A DNA stretch of 44,424 nt from a virus: positions 1-44,424 of IMG/VR virus record IMGVR_UViG_3300021076_000006; one strand, 5' to 3'. Positions 23,977 to 32,593 of the stretch are shown here, piece after piece (within the stretch, counting starts at the first letter, position 1; each line of letters begins with the position of its first letter). The position numbers were made by a program, and so were the translations under genes. Under the pieces are notes generated by a model. That model ran no database searches and was not told the origin of the DNA. It was given only the letters and a program-made list of their open reading frames with translations.

Positions 23977-24483
23977 TTACTTCCAGACGATTGCCTCTAC
24001 GTCAGCGACGGTCATTGCCGCTGCGACCTGCGTTTTAAGCGTAGTTAGTTGTTGGAAACCGGCCCAGTCCTGAGCTAGCACTGCTGCCAATAGACCATTG
24101 AGGTCGGCGAGCGTGAAAGGCACTTGTGCGTTGTCTTCCGACTTCCAGTAGAAACCAGCCGGGACGGCTTGTTGCGCGCTGTAACCCGCTACAGCAAAGG
24201 ACAGCAAATCGCGGCTGTTGCTATCGGTCTGAAATGTCTTCGTTACGCCGCCTTCGGCGGTAAAGCTCACTGATGCTTGCACGGCTGCGTTATACGCCGC
24301 CGTCAACTCAGCAACTTGAGCCGCCCGCGCCTGCGCAAGTGTCGGAGGGGGATTAGAGATTGCATCAGCTTCAGCCTGCGTAATCTCCACGCACCCCGCA
24401 GGCAACAAATCTTTGCCGCCATTTTCTATATCGATATCACTTAAGTAGTGAACAACGCCGTTTGTGTCTTTGTAATTTTGCAT
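23977..24483 (-). CDS. Tail fibre assembly-type protein (DUF4376)
   Basis: 168 aa from the ATG at 24483 (AAGG upstream; a TTG two codons earlier is less likely). The N-terminal ~45 residues (MQNYKDTNGVVHYLSDIDIENGG) are a short domain found at the start of fibre-assembly proteins. The rest matches DUF4376 (VSFTAEGGVTKTFQTDSNS, LADLNGLLAAVLAQD). It directly follows the fibre gene, so it is the probable chaperone or distal fibre partner. Confidence 0.75.
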   Translation of the reverse strand: MQNYKDTNGVVHYLSDIDIENGGKDLLPAGCVEITQAEADAISNPPPTLAQARAAQVAELTAAYNAAVQASVSFTAEGGVTKTFQTDSNSRDLLSFAVAGYSAQQAVPAGFYWKSEDNAQVPFTLADLNGLLAAVLAQDWAGFQQLTTLKTQVAAAMTVADVEAIVWK

Positions 24484-24492
24484 GGTCAATCC

Positions 24493-26346
24493 TTATCGCA
24501 GCTCTGCACACTGGTTGATGGTATTTACGGTAGTGCTCGTCAACAAATAAGACGCCCTCGCGGGAATGACGATAGAGCCTGCGCCAAATTGTCCAGCCAC
24601 GTTTGCCGTTGTCAGAAAAAGAACAGCGAGGCCGCCGTTAATAGTTGCACTTACCTGTGAATTGCCGTTATTCGACATCTGAACATTGAGAACTATTGCG
24701 CGGTTAGTGGTGTTGTAATAAGTAACTCCGAAAGTGCGGCTGGCAGTAACGTCCTGCCAAGTTTGCCCGAATCCCAGTGACTGCATCGCTGCCATGGCTT
24801 GTCCGCCATATGGCTGCACCTGAGTGAGCGCCCAGCCAGTACCACTGGTCCATGTGCCAGTAAAGTAACCAACCACCCGGTAAGGGCTGTTAGCCGCGAC
24901 CGCACTTGCGGAATAAATGACCGACGGCGATGTAGAGCCAGCACTTATCGTTGTCGGGCTGATCGTGCCTGTTTCGCTAAGATCAACACCGCCAGACATA
25001 TTTACCAAGCAGAGAACCGGAGAGCCCGTGTTGTAGGCGACAAGGACAGCAATCTGTGCGGCAACTGCTGTTGTGGCTCCCAATGAAGCCGCAATATTCG
25101 GAATAGCGACACTCAATGCCGTTACCGCAATAGTAGTCCCACTACCAGTGGTCAGTGTCGCGTTGCGGAACTCAAGCGACACGGCAGCAAGATTCGCCGT
25201 GATCAAGTTTGACGCGACGCTAGCTGTCAGCGGCATAAGCTGTGGAGTTTGCGCAGCAGCAATCAAAGATTGAGCCTGCCCCAGTGGTACCGCGTGCTGA
25301 CTGGCCGTGGCATTGGCGACCTGCACAGGCGCGCCTGTGCATTCCAGCAAAACAAATTTTGACAGCGAGCCGTTATATTCTGCCTCGCAATAACCCCCGG
25401 CCGCAATTTCGCCTCCTTGCAGCGCTATTTGCGCGCCACCGACTAACGCAATTGCACCAAGGCCATTCACGTTCAACGTAGCAGCGCCCGTATTTGCTGT
25501 CAGCGCTCGGAAGCGAATTTTGACACCATCGGCATACGCAGCAATTGCGGGCGACAGTGGAACTGCGTAAGTGTTGGCGGTGCCTGTGTCGATGGCGTAG
25601 GACGAAAGACCGGACTGCACCTGGCCGAGCGTAGCAGCTTGTTGACTAGCTGTTGCAGTGGCGATCGACGCGGGCGCTTGCACGATATTGGTGCCATCGC
25701 CGTGCACCGATTGCGCACCAGCTTGCAGGTATACCCCTGTACCGCTCGCAGTGTTGAGCAACAGCGTGAACGTTACCATTGCGGTGTTGTTAATGATGGT
25801 CCACTCGTACACCCACGCAGGGAGTGTTACGGTCGTGTTGGCACTCAGCGTACCGGTCAGAATAAGAATCCGCTTTGCAGCCTGCACAGGGCGCACGGTG
25901 ATTGCTGTAGACGACACGGCGATACTTGCCGCGCCGTAGTTGTAGCCTGGGGTCCAGTTCGCTGCGGTGCCGTCAGTCGCATCTGGGTTTGTGACGTTGT
26001 TGTCTACCGTGTTTAACCAATCACCGGTATTGTCTAGGCGTAACAACTTCGCGCCGTTAGCGTAGCCGCCGATATACGAACTCGCGGCAAACGTTGCATC
26101 ATAGGGGTAGAAGTTACCACCCATGACCCACCACGCAATTGAAGCGATCTGATTGATTGCGCCGTTAAAGTCTTCCAGTTGCGGCGGCACACCACCTGAC
26201 TCTGGCGGTTGCCCGGTCAGCGGAGGAAAGCCCAGCGACTGGCTGGCGCGGGTTGCGTCCGTAGTTGTAACCGGGACGTTGACTTTCGAACTATCGTTCT
26301 GCGCGAACGGTACGTAAATTTTACTCGGCGCGTTTGATTGTTGCAT
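24493..26346 (-). CDS. Tail fibre protein
   Basis: 617 aa, AAGGG ribosome site. The N-terminal ~70 residues (FAQNDSSKVNVPVTTTDATR, then GFPPLTGQPPESGGVPP) form the conserved virion-attachment part. Two related segments, TASQQAATLGQVQ and TASQHAVPLGQAQ, occur in the middle, as in repeat-containing fibres. The rest is Ala/Thr/Asn-rich beta sequence. The C-terminal ~100 residues probably bind the host surface. It is followed by its assembly protein. Confidence 0.8.
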   Translation of the reverse strand: MQQSNAPSKIYVPFAQNDSSKVNVPVTTTDATRASQSLGFPPLTGQPPESGGVPPQLEDFNGAINQIASIAWWVMGGNFYPYDATFAASSYIGGYANGAKLLRLDNTGDWLNTVDNNVTNPDATDGTAANWTPGYNYGAASIAVSSTAITVRPVQAAKRILILTGTLSANTTVTLPAWVYEWTIINNTAMVTFTLLLNTASGTGVYLQAGAQSVHGDGTNIVQAPASIATATASQQAATLGQVQSGLSSYAIDTGTANTYAVPLSPAIAAYADGVKIRFRALTANTGAATLNVNGLGAIALVGGAQIALQGGEIAAGGYCEAEYNGSLSKFVLLECTGAPVQVANATASQHAVPLGQAQSLIAAAQTPQLMPLTASVASNLITANLAAVSLEFRNATLTTGSGTTIAVTALSVAIPNIAASLGATTAVAAQIAVLVAYNTGSPVLCLVNMSGGVDLSETGTISPTTISAGSTSPSVIYSASAVAANSPYRVVGYFTGTWTSGTGWALTQVQPYGGQAMAAMQSLGFGQTWQDVTASRTFGVTYYNTTNRAIVLNVQMSNNGNSQVSATINGGLAVLFLTTANVAGQFGAGSIVIPARASYLLTSTTVNTINQCAELR

Positions 26347-26355
26347 AGCAAGCCC

Positions 26356-27048
26356 TTAAGCTGTCGGGTTGTTATAAAACGGCCCTTGATTAAAGCCGGT
26401 GATGAAATTCGGGTTAGCGCCACCATTCGCCCCCGCAAAGCCGAACGGTGAATAAGTGTATTGCTGATAGATATATTTTACTGCCATTCCGGCAGGGATG
26501 GGAAACAAACCCGATTCAATGATAGTGCGCTCTACGTTAGTAGGCGTGAACTCGAAGTGATACCCGATGCGCATCGGTAGCGCAAGGTCATAGCCGACAT
26601 AGCACTTGCCCCGAGTTCCGAACATGGCGCGCATTAACGCGTTAATGCTCGGTACATCGCAAGAGGCGATATTCGAAGCCGCTTTGACAAGCAGCACCTG
26701 CCGGTAATAACTATCGAGCAAGGCATAAGCGACTGTGCCGCCTGCTGCGCCATTATAGAATGGGGCTTGGTTAAATGGTTGCCAGTTTGTACCAATTGCG
26801 GCGTTAATGTTAAACCCGAAGTTGTCCCCCGGTACTTGCGCTACTTGCACATAGCGCGATTGCCCAAGAATGCGCCCCCAGATGTCAAGACCAAACCCTT
26901 GCGCCGTAGTGATGTCCCACACGTTAGCTAGAAATTGTTCAGTGAATGAGCTAAGATCGACCCATTGATCAAAACTGTCGAGAAGTTGCAACAATGTTGT
27001 GGAGTTACTGTATTGCTTCTGTACAGTCTGTCCGAGATAGTCGCTCAT
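26356..27048 (-). CDS. Baseplate protein, DUF2612
   Basis: 230 aa. It contains WDITTAQGFGLDIWGRILGQSR, typical of DUF2612, and later NALMRAMFGTRGKCYVGYDLALPMRIGYHF. In myoviruses this protein follows the J-like wedge protein and links the baseplate to fibres, as the gene order here suggests. The region downstream of ~190 shares NP-x-FNQGPFYN wording with residues ~85-100, a small internal repeat. Confidence 0.82.
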   Translation of the reverse strand: MSDYLGQTVQKQYSNSTTLLQLLDSFDQWVDLSSFTEQFLANVWDITTAQGFGLDIWGRILGQSRYVQVAQVPGDNFGFNINAAIGTNWQPFNQAPFYNGAAGGTVAYALLDSYYRQVLLVKAASNIASCDVPSINALMRAMFGTRGKCYVGYDLALPMRIGYHFEFTPTNVERTIIESGLFPIPAGMAVKYIYQQYTYSPFGFAGANGGANPNFITGFNQGPFYNNPTA

Positions 27049-27051
27049 GGT

Positions 27052-28311
27052 TTACACCGTGATGGCATTGACAGTGATATTCAACGCGGGGCAAACGGGT
27101 TGCTGGTCAATCCCCATCGTCACAGATGCCCCGCTTGCCGGGCTCGCGGAGAAGCCGATGAAAATCGATACCGGGGTGATATTGCCGATAGCTTGTATTG
27201 GGGCAGCGTACTCGGCTGCGATGATTTGCCCCCCAATGCGCGCACGTGACACGTTGATCGATCCATCCGCAGCAGAGTAACCGTTGATGAATGCAGACGC
27301 TACGGCGTTCTGCACTTGCGTAATGTAGTTACTTGGCAATGTTGTCAAGTTAGCTACATTAACCGTGATGTATACCTGCTCAGCCGGGGGTACGACGTAG
27401 CGCACAACATAAGTGGGGTAGGGTGCGACGTAATTGACAGTATCTTGAATGGTTACGCTAGTGGTGCCTTGTGACGACATGCCGCAACTTGCGTCTAGCT
27501 TACTGTGAATCGCCGCAGCCACAGCAGCAGCAGTGCCACCAGTCGCGGCTACCATGATCGAATTGGCGGGGATAGGGTAATTAGTCGTGCCATAAGTAAT
27601 CGCGGATGTGCTGCCGTTGTTGTACACATACACATCACTAACGTTCGTGACAGCCGCAACAGCGGCGCGCACAGACTCTGCTGAACCCGTGCCACCAATT
27701 TGCACGCTTTCTTGTCGCCGCGTTTCGAACGCTGCCCGGCCTTCTACGTCTTGACCCGGCGTGCTGCTAACGCTGTTAGACACGCCTTCCCAGCCTGCCG
27801 AGCGCTGATAAATAGTCAGGTCGTTGATGCCTGCTACCGGCACACTGCCCGAAGTAGTCGCTTGAAACGTCACCGTAGCGGTGCCTGCCGAGCCAAACAC
27901 AACTGACGTAGTGGAGGCCCATATCGTCCCGTCGGACGATTTAACCTGCGCACCTGCTGCGAGTGGTTGTCCGACAACACCAGTCACGGTGGCAGGTACG
28001 GTGGCGTATGTTGCCGCGTTGCGTTTAAGCAAGTAAATGCGCCCCAGCGCGTCTTGAAATGCGCCCGAGGTGGTCAACGGGTCTACGTTAGCAATTAACT
28101 GCGCTAACGCTGCCTGAAAGTCGGCCACCATGTAGGACTGCGAAGAGGAAAGCTGGCCCTGTGGTGTAGCGAGTGCGGAAGACAACGTCTTACCCGTCGC
28201 AGCCCAAGCAGCGACATAGTCGGCCAGAATGCCTGTCAGAATAGCCTGTTCGCTATACGTGAGCAGTCCGGCGCTAGTGAAGGTCGGTAAAGGTACGTTT
28301 GTTGTAGCCAT
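27052..28311 (-). CDS. Baseplate J-like wedge protein
   Basis: 419 aa. It has the baseplate J pattern: a helical N-terminus with LTYSEQAILTGILADYVAAWAA, a beta domain with VGQPLAAGAQVKSSDGTIWAS, ASDGT-like turns and GWEGVSNSVSSTPGQDVEGR, then RARIGGQIIAAEYAAPIQAIGN near the end. It forms the baseplate wedge ring. It lies just downstream of the accessory cassette, so the cassette separates it from the other baseplate genes. Confidence 0.88.
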   Translation of the reverse strand: MATTNVPLPTFTSAGLLTYSEQAILTGILADYVAAWAATGKTLSSALATPQGQLSSSQSYMVADFQAALAQLIANVDPLTTSGAFQDALGRIYLLKRNAATYATVPATVTGVVGQPLAAGAQVKSSDGTIWASTTSVVFGSAGTATVTFQATTSGSVPVAGINDLTIYQRSAGWEGVSNSVSSTPGQDVEGRAAFETRRQESVQIGGTGSAESVRAAVAAVTNVSDVYVYNNGSTSAITYGTTNYPIPANSIMVAATGGTAAAVAAAIHSKLDASCGMSSQGTTSVTIQDTVNYVAPYPTYVVRYVVPPAEQVYITVNVANLTTLPSNYITQVQNAVASAFINGYSAADGSINVSRARIGGQIIAAEYAAPIQAIGNITPVSIFIGFSASPASGASVTMGIDQQPVCPALNITVNAITV

Positions 28312-28350
28312 GCCGGTGAGTGTAGCAGAAACCGCAACGGGTGCGCAAAG

Positions 28351-28491
28351 TCAATTGTCAGGGCAGACAGACTGTTTCATGTCGTACAAGTCAATCTTGA
28401 TTTGCACGTACTTAGCGATGCCGTCAGCAATGCTGGGTTGTCCGTAAAACAACAACATGCCCAGCAGCACGACAATAAGCGCTTTGTACAT
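28351..28491 (-). CDS. Very small signal-anchored protein
   Basis: 46 aa (MYKALIVVLLGMLLFYG then a polar tail ending in VCPDN). The N-terminus is a membrane anchor or signal peptide. The start overlaps the previous stop (TAATG) with AGGAGC upstream, so translation is likely. It is the last gene of the accessory cassette. Function unknown. Confidence 0.55.
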   Translation of the reverse strand: MYKALIVVLLGMLLFYGQPSIADGIAKYVQIKIDLYDMKQSVCPDN

Positions 28492-28793
28492 TATTTAAGC
28501 TCCTTGTATCTGCCGGTAATCCCATGAGCAGCTTCGATATCGCGGAATAGATCAGCGAAACTAGCGCCTGGCGTTCGATCCCGCGTTGCGTAAATGCTTG
28601 CAATTTGCATTTCGTTCAAGGGCTCCCGCTTCACGCTGGCAATGGCCTGCTCTGCGTAGGCGCGCACCTTTTCTTCACCCCAAGCATCCCTTGATTCGAC
28701 AATGTCAGCTTGCATGCCGCGAATCAGCTTGTGGCCAACGACGACTTCACATACTCCGTCGGGCTCCGGCAGAGGTGGTAACTGGTGGCTCAT
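28491..28793 (-). CDS. Hypothetical accessory protein
   Basis: 100 aa from the ATG at 28793 (GGAG upstream; another in-frame ATG five codons earlier has no ribosome site). It starts MSHQLPPLPEPDG, a Pro-rich opening common in small phage accessory proteins, followed by helical charged sequence. It belongs to the cassette inserted among baseplate genes. No function can be assigned. Confidence 0.65.
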   Translation of the reverse strand: MSHQLPPLPEPDGVCEVVVGHKLIRGMQADIVESRDAWGEEKVRAYAEQAIASVKREPLNEMQIASIYATRDRTPGASFADLFRDIEAAHGITGRYKELK

Positions 28794-28801
28794 GGGGACT
28801 C

Positions 28802-28915
28802 CTACCATTTTAAAGTAACGTTGTTTTCATCGAATTCCAGATGCCCCGACCAGACGCCGAGCAGAATCAATAGAATTCCCAGACAGAATCCAGTAGCTAT
28901 CAAGGCGATTCCCAT
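28802..28915 (-). CDS. Tiny membrane protein
   Basis: 37 aa (39 from a GTG at 28921 that overlaps the previous stop as GTGA). One membrane span (IALIATGFCLGILLILLGVW) and a short acidic tail. It fills the gap between two cassette genes exactly, which supports its being real. Function unknown. Confidence 0.5.
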   Translation of the reverse strand: MGIALIATGFCLGILLILLGVWSGHLEFDENNVTLKW

Positions 28916-28917
28916 AA

Positions 28918-29868
28918 TCACTTTCCCGCCTCCTTAGCCGCGATAGCTGCGTCGATGGCTGCACGCCATTGATCCGGCGTCCAGCGCTCTTTCATTCCTT
29001 TGAAATATTGCTTCATAAAATCAGTGCACTTAACTCTGTCGGGCCTGAAGTACCAGTCAAATCGCTCGCTGTCCTTCGCGTCTGTGAATGGCAGGGCGCT
29101 GGCGAGCTTGTCGATGTGGTCTGCGATCTGTCCCGCCAGGCGCCCAGGAATCATCACCAGATCGCCACCAGCGCGGCGACGAAGCCATGCGCTGATGTTT
29201 CCCTTCGCGGCATCGTCGGACGCGTCTACCGGCTCCGCACTTACAGGCGCAGGGTGTTCTTTCTGGTAAGCCTCGTATTCGGCAACAACAGCCGCAAGCT
29301 TTTCTTGATAATTACGGAGTCCGGTTTTCAACCACTCCACTTCATCAACGCCATTCACAGTGGCACTTACAGGCGCTGGAGGGGCGGCTTCCTCGATGAC
29401 TCGTAGTGATTCCAACCATGGACAATTCGCGCTGCTGTGCTCGCCGATTTCTTCGCCGAAATATTGGCTAATAGCGTCCGCCAGCTTGTCCGCAATTTCG
29501 GCATTGTAGTCGCGCTCACGCAAAGCTTGATCCCACAACTTGTCATCGCTTGGGCGCATTTCATATGCCGGAATTGCTCGCCATTTCCCTGCGCCATGGA
29601 TGTTGTGTTCCGATATGGCATCATTGATGTGCTCTTGTGCTTCGTCGTGAGTAGATGTGACGAATTCAGGGTTGCCATTTTTGTCAACGATGACAAATGC
29701 GAATGCCACCGGCTCCGCGCTCCCCACGGCGGCGCGCTTGGCGGCAAGCCATGCGTTGAACATGAATGACTCTGTGGCGCTGTAAGGCGGCTCTTTCTTT
29801 AGCGCGGTTTCATCACTAAAAAACCAGTCGTGAAACTCCCGGCGCTCTTGTTCAATGTTCAGTGTCAT
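28918..29868 (-). CDS. Accessory hypothetical protein (Ea-type mosaic)
   Basis: 316 aa. The N-terminus REFHDWFFSD, later FMFNAWLAAKRAA and AEPVAFAFVIVDKNGNPEF, and a C-terminal W-x-PDQWRAAIDAAIAA resemble modular early/accessory proteins of temperate phages, which shuffle such pieces. Ala/Pro linkers (AAPPAPVSA, HPAPVSAEPV) separate the modules. It has no catalytic motif. It overlaps its upstream neighbour by 4 bp. Confidence 0.7.
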   Translation of the reverse strand: MTLNIEQERREFHDWFFSDETALKKEPPYSATESFMFNAWLAAKRAAVGSAEPVAFAFVIVDKNGNPEFVTSTHDEAQEHINDAISEHNIHGAGKWRAIPAYEMRPSDDKLWDQALRERDYNAEIADKLADAISQYFGEEIGEHSSANCPWLESLRVIEEAAPPAPVSATVNGVDEVEWLKTGLRNYQEKLAAVVAEYEAYQKEHPAPVSAEPVDASDDAAKGNISAWLRRRAGGDLVMIPGRLAGQIADHIDKLASALPFTDAKDSERFDWYFRPDRVKCTDFMKQYFKGMKERWTPDQWRAAIDAAIAAKEAGK

Positions 29869-30026
29869 GGTTTGCTTTCTGTAGTCGGGCGATTCGGAGT
29901 AACCTGACTATCCTGCGTTGCCTCAATGATCGCTCGCAGCTTGTGCATGTAGTCCATATAGATGTTTTCTCCATGCTCATAGCGCAAGCGGTCATGAATC
30001 CATTGTAGGAATTGTTTGTCGGTCAT
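29865..30026 (-). CDS. Small hypothetical protein
   Basis: 53 aa (starting MTDKQFLQWIHDRLRYEHGE). It has a strong GAGGAG site and a leader (GGAGTAAATAATGAC) almost identical to that of the next upstream gene. Its end overlaps the 316-aa gene by 4 bp (ATGA). Helical and charged; function unknown. Confidence 0.65.
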   Translation of the reverse strand: MTDKQFLQWIHDRLRYEHGENIYMDYMHKLRAIIEATQDSQVTPNRPTTESKP

Positions 30027-30029
30027 TAT

Positions 30030-30872
30030 TTACTCCTCGGAGTCAAGAACGGCCTGTAAGCCATTACTGTCAGAATCGGATAGATACCAACGGTTCGTGT
30101 TCATTTTTTCTACGCACCCTGGAATGCAATTACCTACAGATGCATACCCACATTGTTTGCTAGATGGCGCTTGTCCCTTCTTACCTTCTTGTGCCCGTTC
30201 AACACCAAGCTCATAGCCGATCTGGTAAGCCTCGCCATGTTCTGGGTCGCCATGTGGTGTACGCGATAGGTCCAGTCCATCCTGCTGCAAGCCGTGGCCG
30301 ATGCCAGATTCATAAGCATCGCAAATACCAAAGATGTCCCTGCGGCGTGCTGGCGCTTGTTCCTGCGGTGCGGCGGCGAGCATACGCTTGATGTCTGCGA
30401 TTGTTTTATCGGTTTCGATGACATCTTTCTCGGGGACGTATCCGAGATTGCGGAATTGCAGGAGGTGCAGCAAACCAGCGACACGCGCGCGCAGCAGCAA
30501 ATCCGCCACTACCGGCTTCGCCTCTTGGCGAGGTGCTGCAACTCCGTTGGAATACACCAGAGGCGCGGGAGTATCGACTAGAGACGCTTTCTGAAAATTT
30601 TGTGGAATGGATGCTTTCAAGATTTCTCCAAAATTGCATTGCGTCCCAATTTCTGTTTGCGTAAATTTAGCTACCGGCGTCTCTGCTGCTGGCGGTGCTG
30701 ATAGAAGCAGGTACGAGCAGGTAATGTGCCAGCGGTTTAGGTCGATTACGTCTACATCGACGCGGCCGGTACGCTCTGCGAATTCGATTGCCGATTTGAT
30801 CGCATCACGCAATTCACGGACTGCCTGCTCATCCGTTACTTGCGGCGCTGCTGTTTGTTCTTTGTTTGTCAT
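30030..30872 (-). CDS. Accessory hypothetical protein, mosaic
   Basis: 280 aa, strong AGGAG site. Modules: N-terminal EQAVRELRDAIKSAIEFAER, a middle segment with IADIKRMLAAAPQEQ, then a C-terminal DAYESGIGHGLQQDG with HGEAYQIGYELGVERAQ and a Cys-containing end (CGYASVGNCIPGC). As in its downstream neighbour, Ala/Pro linkers separate pieces. Such proteins vary widely between related phages. No function can be assigned. Confidence 0.65.
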   Translation of the reverse strand: MTNKEQTAAPQVTDEQAVRELRDAIKSAIEFAERTGRVDVDVIDLNRWHITCSYLLLSAPPAAETPVAKFTQTEIGTQCNFGEILKASIPQNFQKASLVDTPAPLVYSNGVAAPRQEAKPVVADLLLRARVAGLLHLLQFRNLGYVPEKDVIETDKTIADIKRMLAAAPQEQAPARRRDIFGICDAYESGIGHGLQQDGLDLSRTPHGDPEHGEAYQIGYELGVERAQEGKKGQAPSSKQCGYASVGNCIPGCVEKMNTNRWYLSDSDSNGLQAVLDSEE

Positions 30873-30895
30873 TATTTACTCCTGATGTTGGTAGA

Positions 30896-31225
30896 TCAAA
30901 ACGGGCAATCGCCCTTTACTGGGGCAGCTACTTCGAACGGCATGTCGCTATCTTTTACACCTTGCCGCTTTAACTGGTTGTACGGTCCTCGCGGGTTGTT
31001 GTCGCAAAACGGGTGCGTCGTGCGATGCGGATACGTGCCGTCCTTTCCTACTACGTTGCGGCAGTAGCACAAACCCCGCCGATTATATTCTCTGCCTTCC
31101 AGCCGCCACCCCGACACTGTGTTGCACACTTCACAGGCTGGCGGCCTGAGATATTCGTCGGGGTGCCGTTTACTGACTCGGCGATGGCGACATGCGCTAT
31201 TTTTGCAACGTACTGAGTAGGTCAT
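30896..31225 (-). CDS. Cys-rich zinc-ribbon-like small protein
   Basis: 109 aa from the ATG at 31225 (a TTG seven codons earlier is in frame). It opens MTYSVRCKNSACRHRRVSKR, followed by PPACEVCNT, GWRLEGREYNRRGLCYCR and HRTTHPFC, a recurring phage small-protein pattern with Cys pairs that could bind zinc. It is the first gene after the structured leader at 31270-31440. No Shine-Dalgarno precedes the ATG, so the leader may control its translation. Confidence 0.7.
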   Translation of the reverse strand: MTYSVRCKNSACRHRRVSKRHPDEYLRPPACEVCNTVSGWRLEGREYNRRGLCYCRNVVGKDGTYPHRTTHPFCDNNPRGPYNQLKRQGVKDSDMPFEVAAPVKGDCPF

Positions 31226-31269
31226 AGTATTAAAGTGTTGGTACAACTACAGGATGACATTCCTTTAGA

Positions 31270-31440
31270 CCCCGTGCGTTAATACTGCGAGGAGTGCGCA
31301 CGGGTTTGCGCAGTTTGCAACTTCATAGTTGCACCAACACAGAAGCGGGCGGTTATAACTGCATAGGGCTATCCGCTTGCTGCAACCGGGTACGACCACT
31401 CGCTTCTATGTTGGCCCTGCGCTCTCTTACCCGGCGCAGG
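31270..31440 (-). ncRNA. Highly structured leader RNA or ncRNA candidate
   Basis: A 264-bp stretch without a credible gene, transcribed from a consensus promoter at 31477-31505. In plus coordinates: 7-bp hairpin 31416-31422/31434-31440; 14-bp helix 31334-31347/31401-31414 with one G-U; 7-bp hairpin 31316-31322/31327-31333; 6-bp helix 31284-31289/31309-31314; 8-bp helix 31271-31278/31297-31304. The last two cross, giving an H-type pseudoknot or two exclusive folds. CCGGGTA (31386-31392) also matches TACCCGG (31428-31434) in the first hairpin's loop. This density of perfect helices is not expected by chance. Class unknown. Confidence 0.65.
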
Positions 31441-31476
31441 TTTAGGTGGTACTATCGCGCTTCCAACGTTAAGCAT

Positions 31477-31505
31477 ATCTTACGATAACTTAAATTCTTT
31501 GTCAA
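31477..31505 (-). promoter_or_regulatory. Consensus promoter of the structured RNA and accessory cassette
   Basis: Minus strand: TTGACA (31500-31505), 17-bp spacer, TAAGAT (31477-31482). It lies right after the spike gene stop and is one of the best sigma-70 matches in the window. Transcription would start near 31470. Confidence 0.85.
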
Positions 31506-31510
31506 GCACT

Positions 31511-32299
31511 TTAACCGGTCATGTTGCCGGTATTACCCGAACCGGTTTGTACGCCGCCGTGGATATGATTGTTCACGCTGCCGTTTGGCACGATGACATC
31601 CGGCACGGTGATCGGGCTAGCAAACGAGAACTTGCCTGAACCCGTTGCGGTGCCGCTAATCGTGTTGTTGAACGTGGTTGGCGCGTTGACCACTAGCTGC
31701 GACGCGTTGACCGTTGTTGTACTTGCTGACGTAGTGGCAATTGTCGAGCCAGCTTGCAACGTCAGCGAACCCCCCGCGTTGAGTGCGATGTTGCCCGTCG
31801 CGTTCAAGTTGATATTGCCGGGTGAGACAATGTTAATGCCTGCCGCGCTGGCGAGGAATTGAACGTACTGTGTCGGTGCGCCGTTTAAAAAGCCGCCGAG
31901 GTACAACCCATCAGCGGTGCTGAATACGCGGTCGGTAGACGCAGGGCTAGGTTGCAACGTACGCTTAATCGTAGTGATGTCTTTTTGCGCGTAAAGTGCT
32001 ACGCCGATGTCCCCGACCACTGGGTCTAAGATGATCGCAGATACGCCACCCTGCATGCGCATGTAGGGCACGTTGTATGCTGGGCTTTGATCGAGCACGA
32101 TGCTGTTCGTATCTACATCTAACACCATGGGCTGCACAGTGACAAACCCGACACGATCCGCCACCGGATTGACCGCCTGTACTTGCACCAATTCTGCGGT
32201 GTTGATCGTGCCGCGCAGTAACGACAAGATGACGTACTCTTGCGACCGGTCCTGATCGAACTGCGCCTCGAACGGGAAACTAAATGGGGTGTTGCTCAT
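31511..32299 (-). CDS. Baseplate spike protein (gp138/gpV-like)
   Basis: 262 aa. An N-terminal OB-like domain (~residues 30-125, ending in GDIGVALYAQKD) is followed by a beta-helical repeat region (INIVSPGNINLNATGNIALN, GGSLTLQAGSTI). The tip ends in NNHIHGGVQTGSGNTG with the His-x-His pattern that binds metal in membrane-piercing spikes. It is the central spike under the hub. It overlaps the gene upstream by 4 bp. Confidence 0.85.
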   Translation of the reverse strand: MSNTPFSFPFEAQFDQDRSQEYVILSLLRGTINTAELVQVQAVNPVADRVGFVTVQPMVLDVDTNSIVLDQSPAYNVPYMRMQGGVSAIILDPVVGDIGVALYAQKDITTIKRTLQPSPASTDRVFSTADGLYLGGFLNGAPTQYVQFLASAAGINIVSPGNINLNATGNIALNAGGSLTLQAGSTIATTSASTTTVNASQLVVNAPTTFNNTISGTATGSGKFSFASPITVPDVIVPNGSVNNHIHGGVQTGSGNTGNMTG

Positions 32300-32580
32300 T
32301 TTGCACTTTCCCGCTTAATCGTGACACTAGACTTCTTCTCAGTAACGACGCGGTAATCAACCCAATCGCCGTTATCTTTCAGCATGCACGATACGCGGGG
32401 TGATATGAAAGCTTCGCGCCCAGTGAGTTTGCTTAGTTCGATGCATGCGGGGCGGGATATGAGGAAATATTCCCCCGCTATGCAAACAAACCCCCCAAGT
32501 ACCACCAGTCCGATAAGCAGCGCGTATGCACTCACTGCGGCGAAAAAAGCCTCTTTAATCTCGCGTGCGGTGTCATTCAT
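32296..32580 (-). CDS. Small membrane protein in the baseplate cluster
   Basis: 94 aa from the ATG at 32580 (AGGAG upstream; the longer frame has no ribosome site and overlaps the hub gene). One membrane span (SAYALLIGLVVLGGFVCIAG) follows a short helical N-terminus. The C-terminal ~55 residues are soluble with Cys and Lys. A single-span protein between hub and spike genes is unusual. Function unknown. Confidence 0.65.
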   Translation of the reverse strand: MNDTAREIKEAFFAAVSAYALLIGLVVLGGFVCIAGEYFLISRPACIELSKLTGREAFISPRVSCMLKDNGDWVDYRVVTEKKSSVTIKRESAK

Positions 32581-32593
32581 GTTTGTTCTCCTG

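Noticed and set aside
31270-31440. tRNA or tmRNA
   Set aside because: No cloverleaf, T-loop consensus or CCA end is visible, and I could not identify a resume-type reading frame.
31294-31488. 64-codon plus-strand ORF in the structured RNA region
   Set aside because: It is antisense to the promoter, has no ribosome site, and its codons follow the RNA helices.
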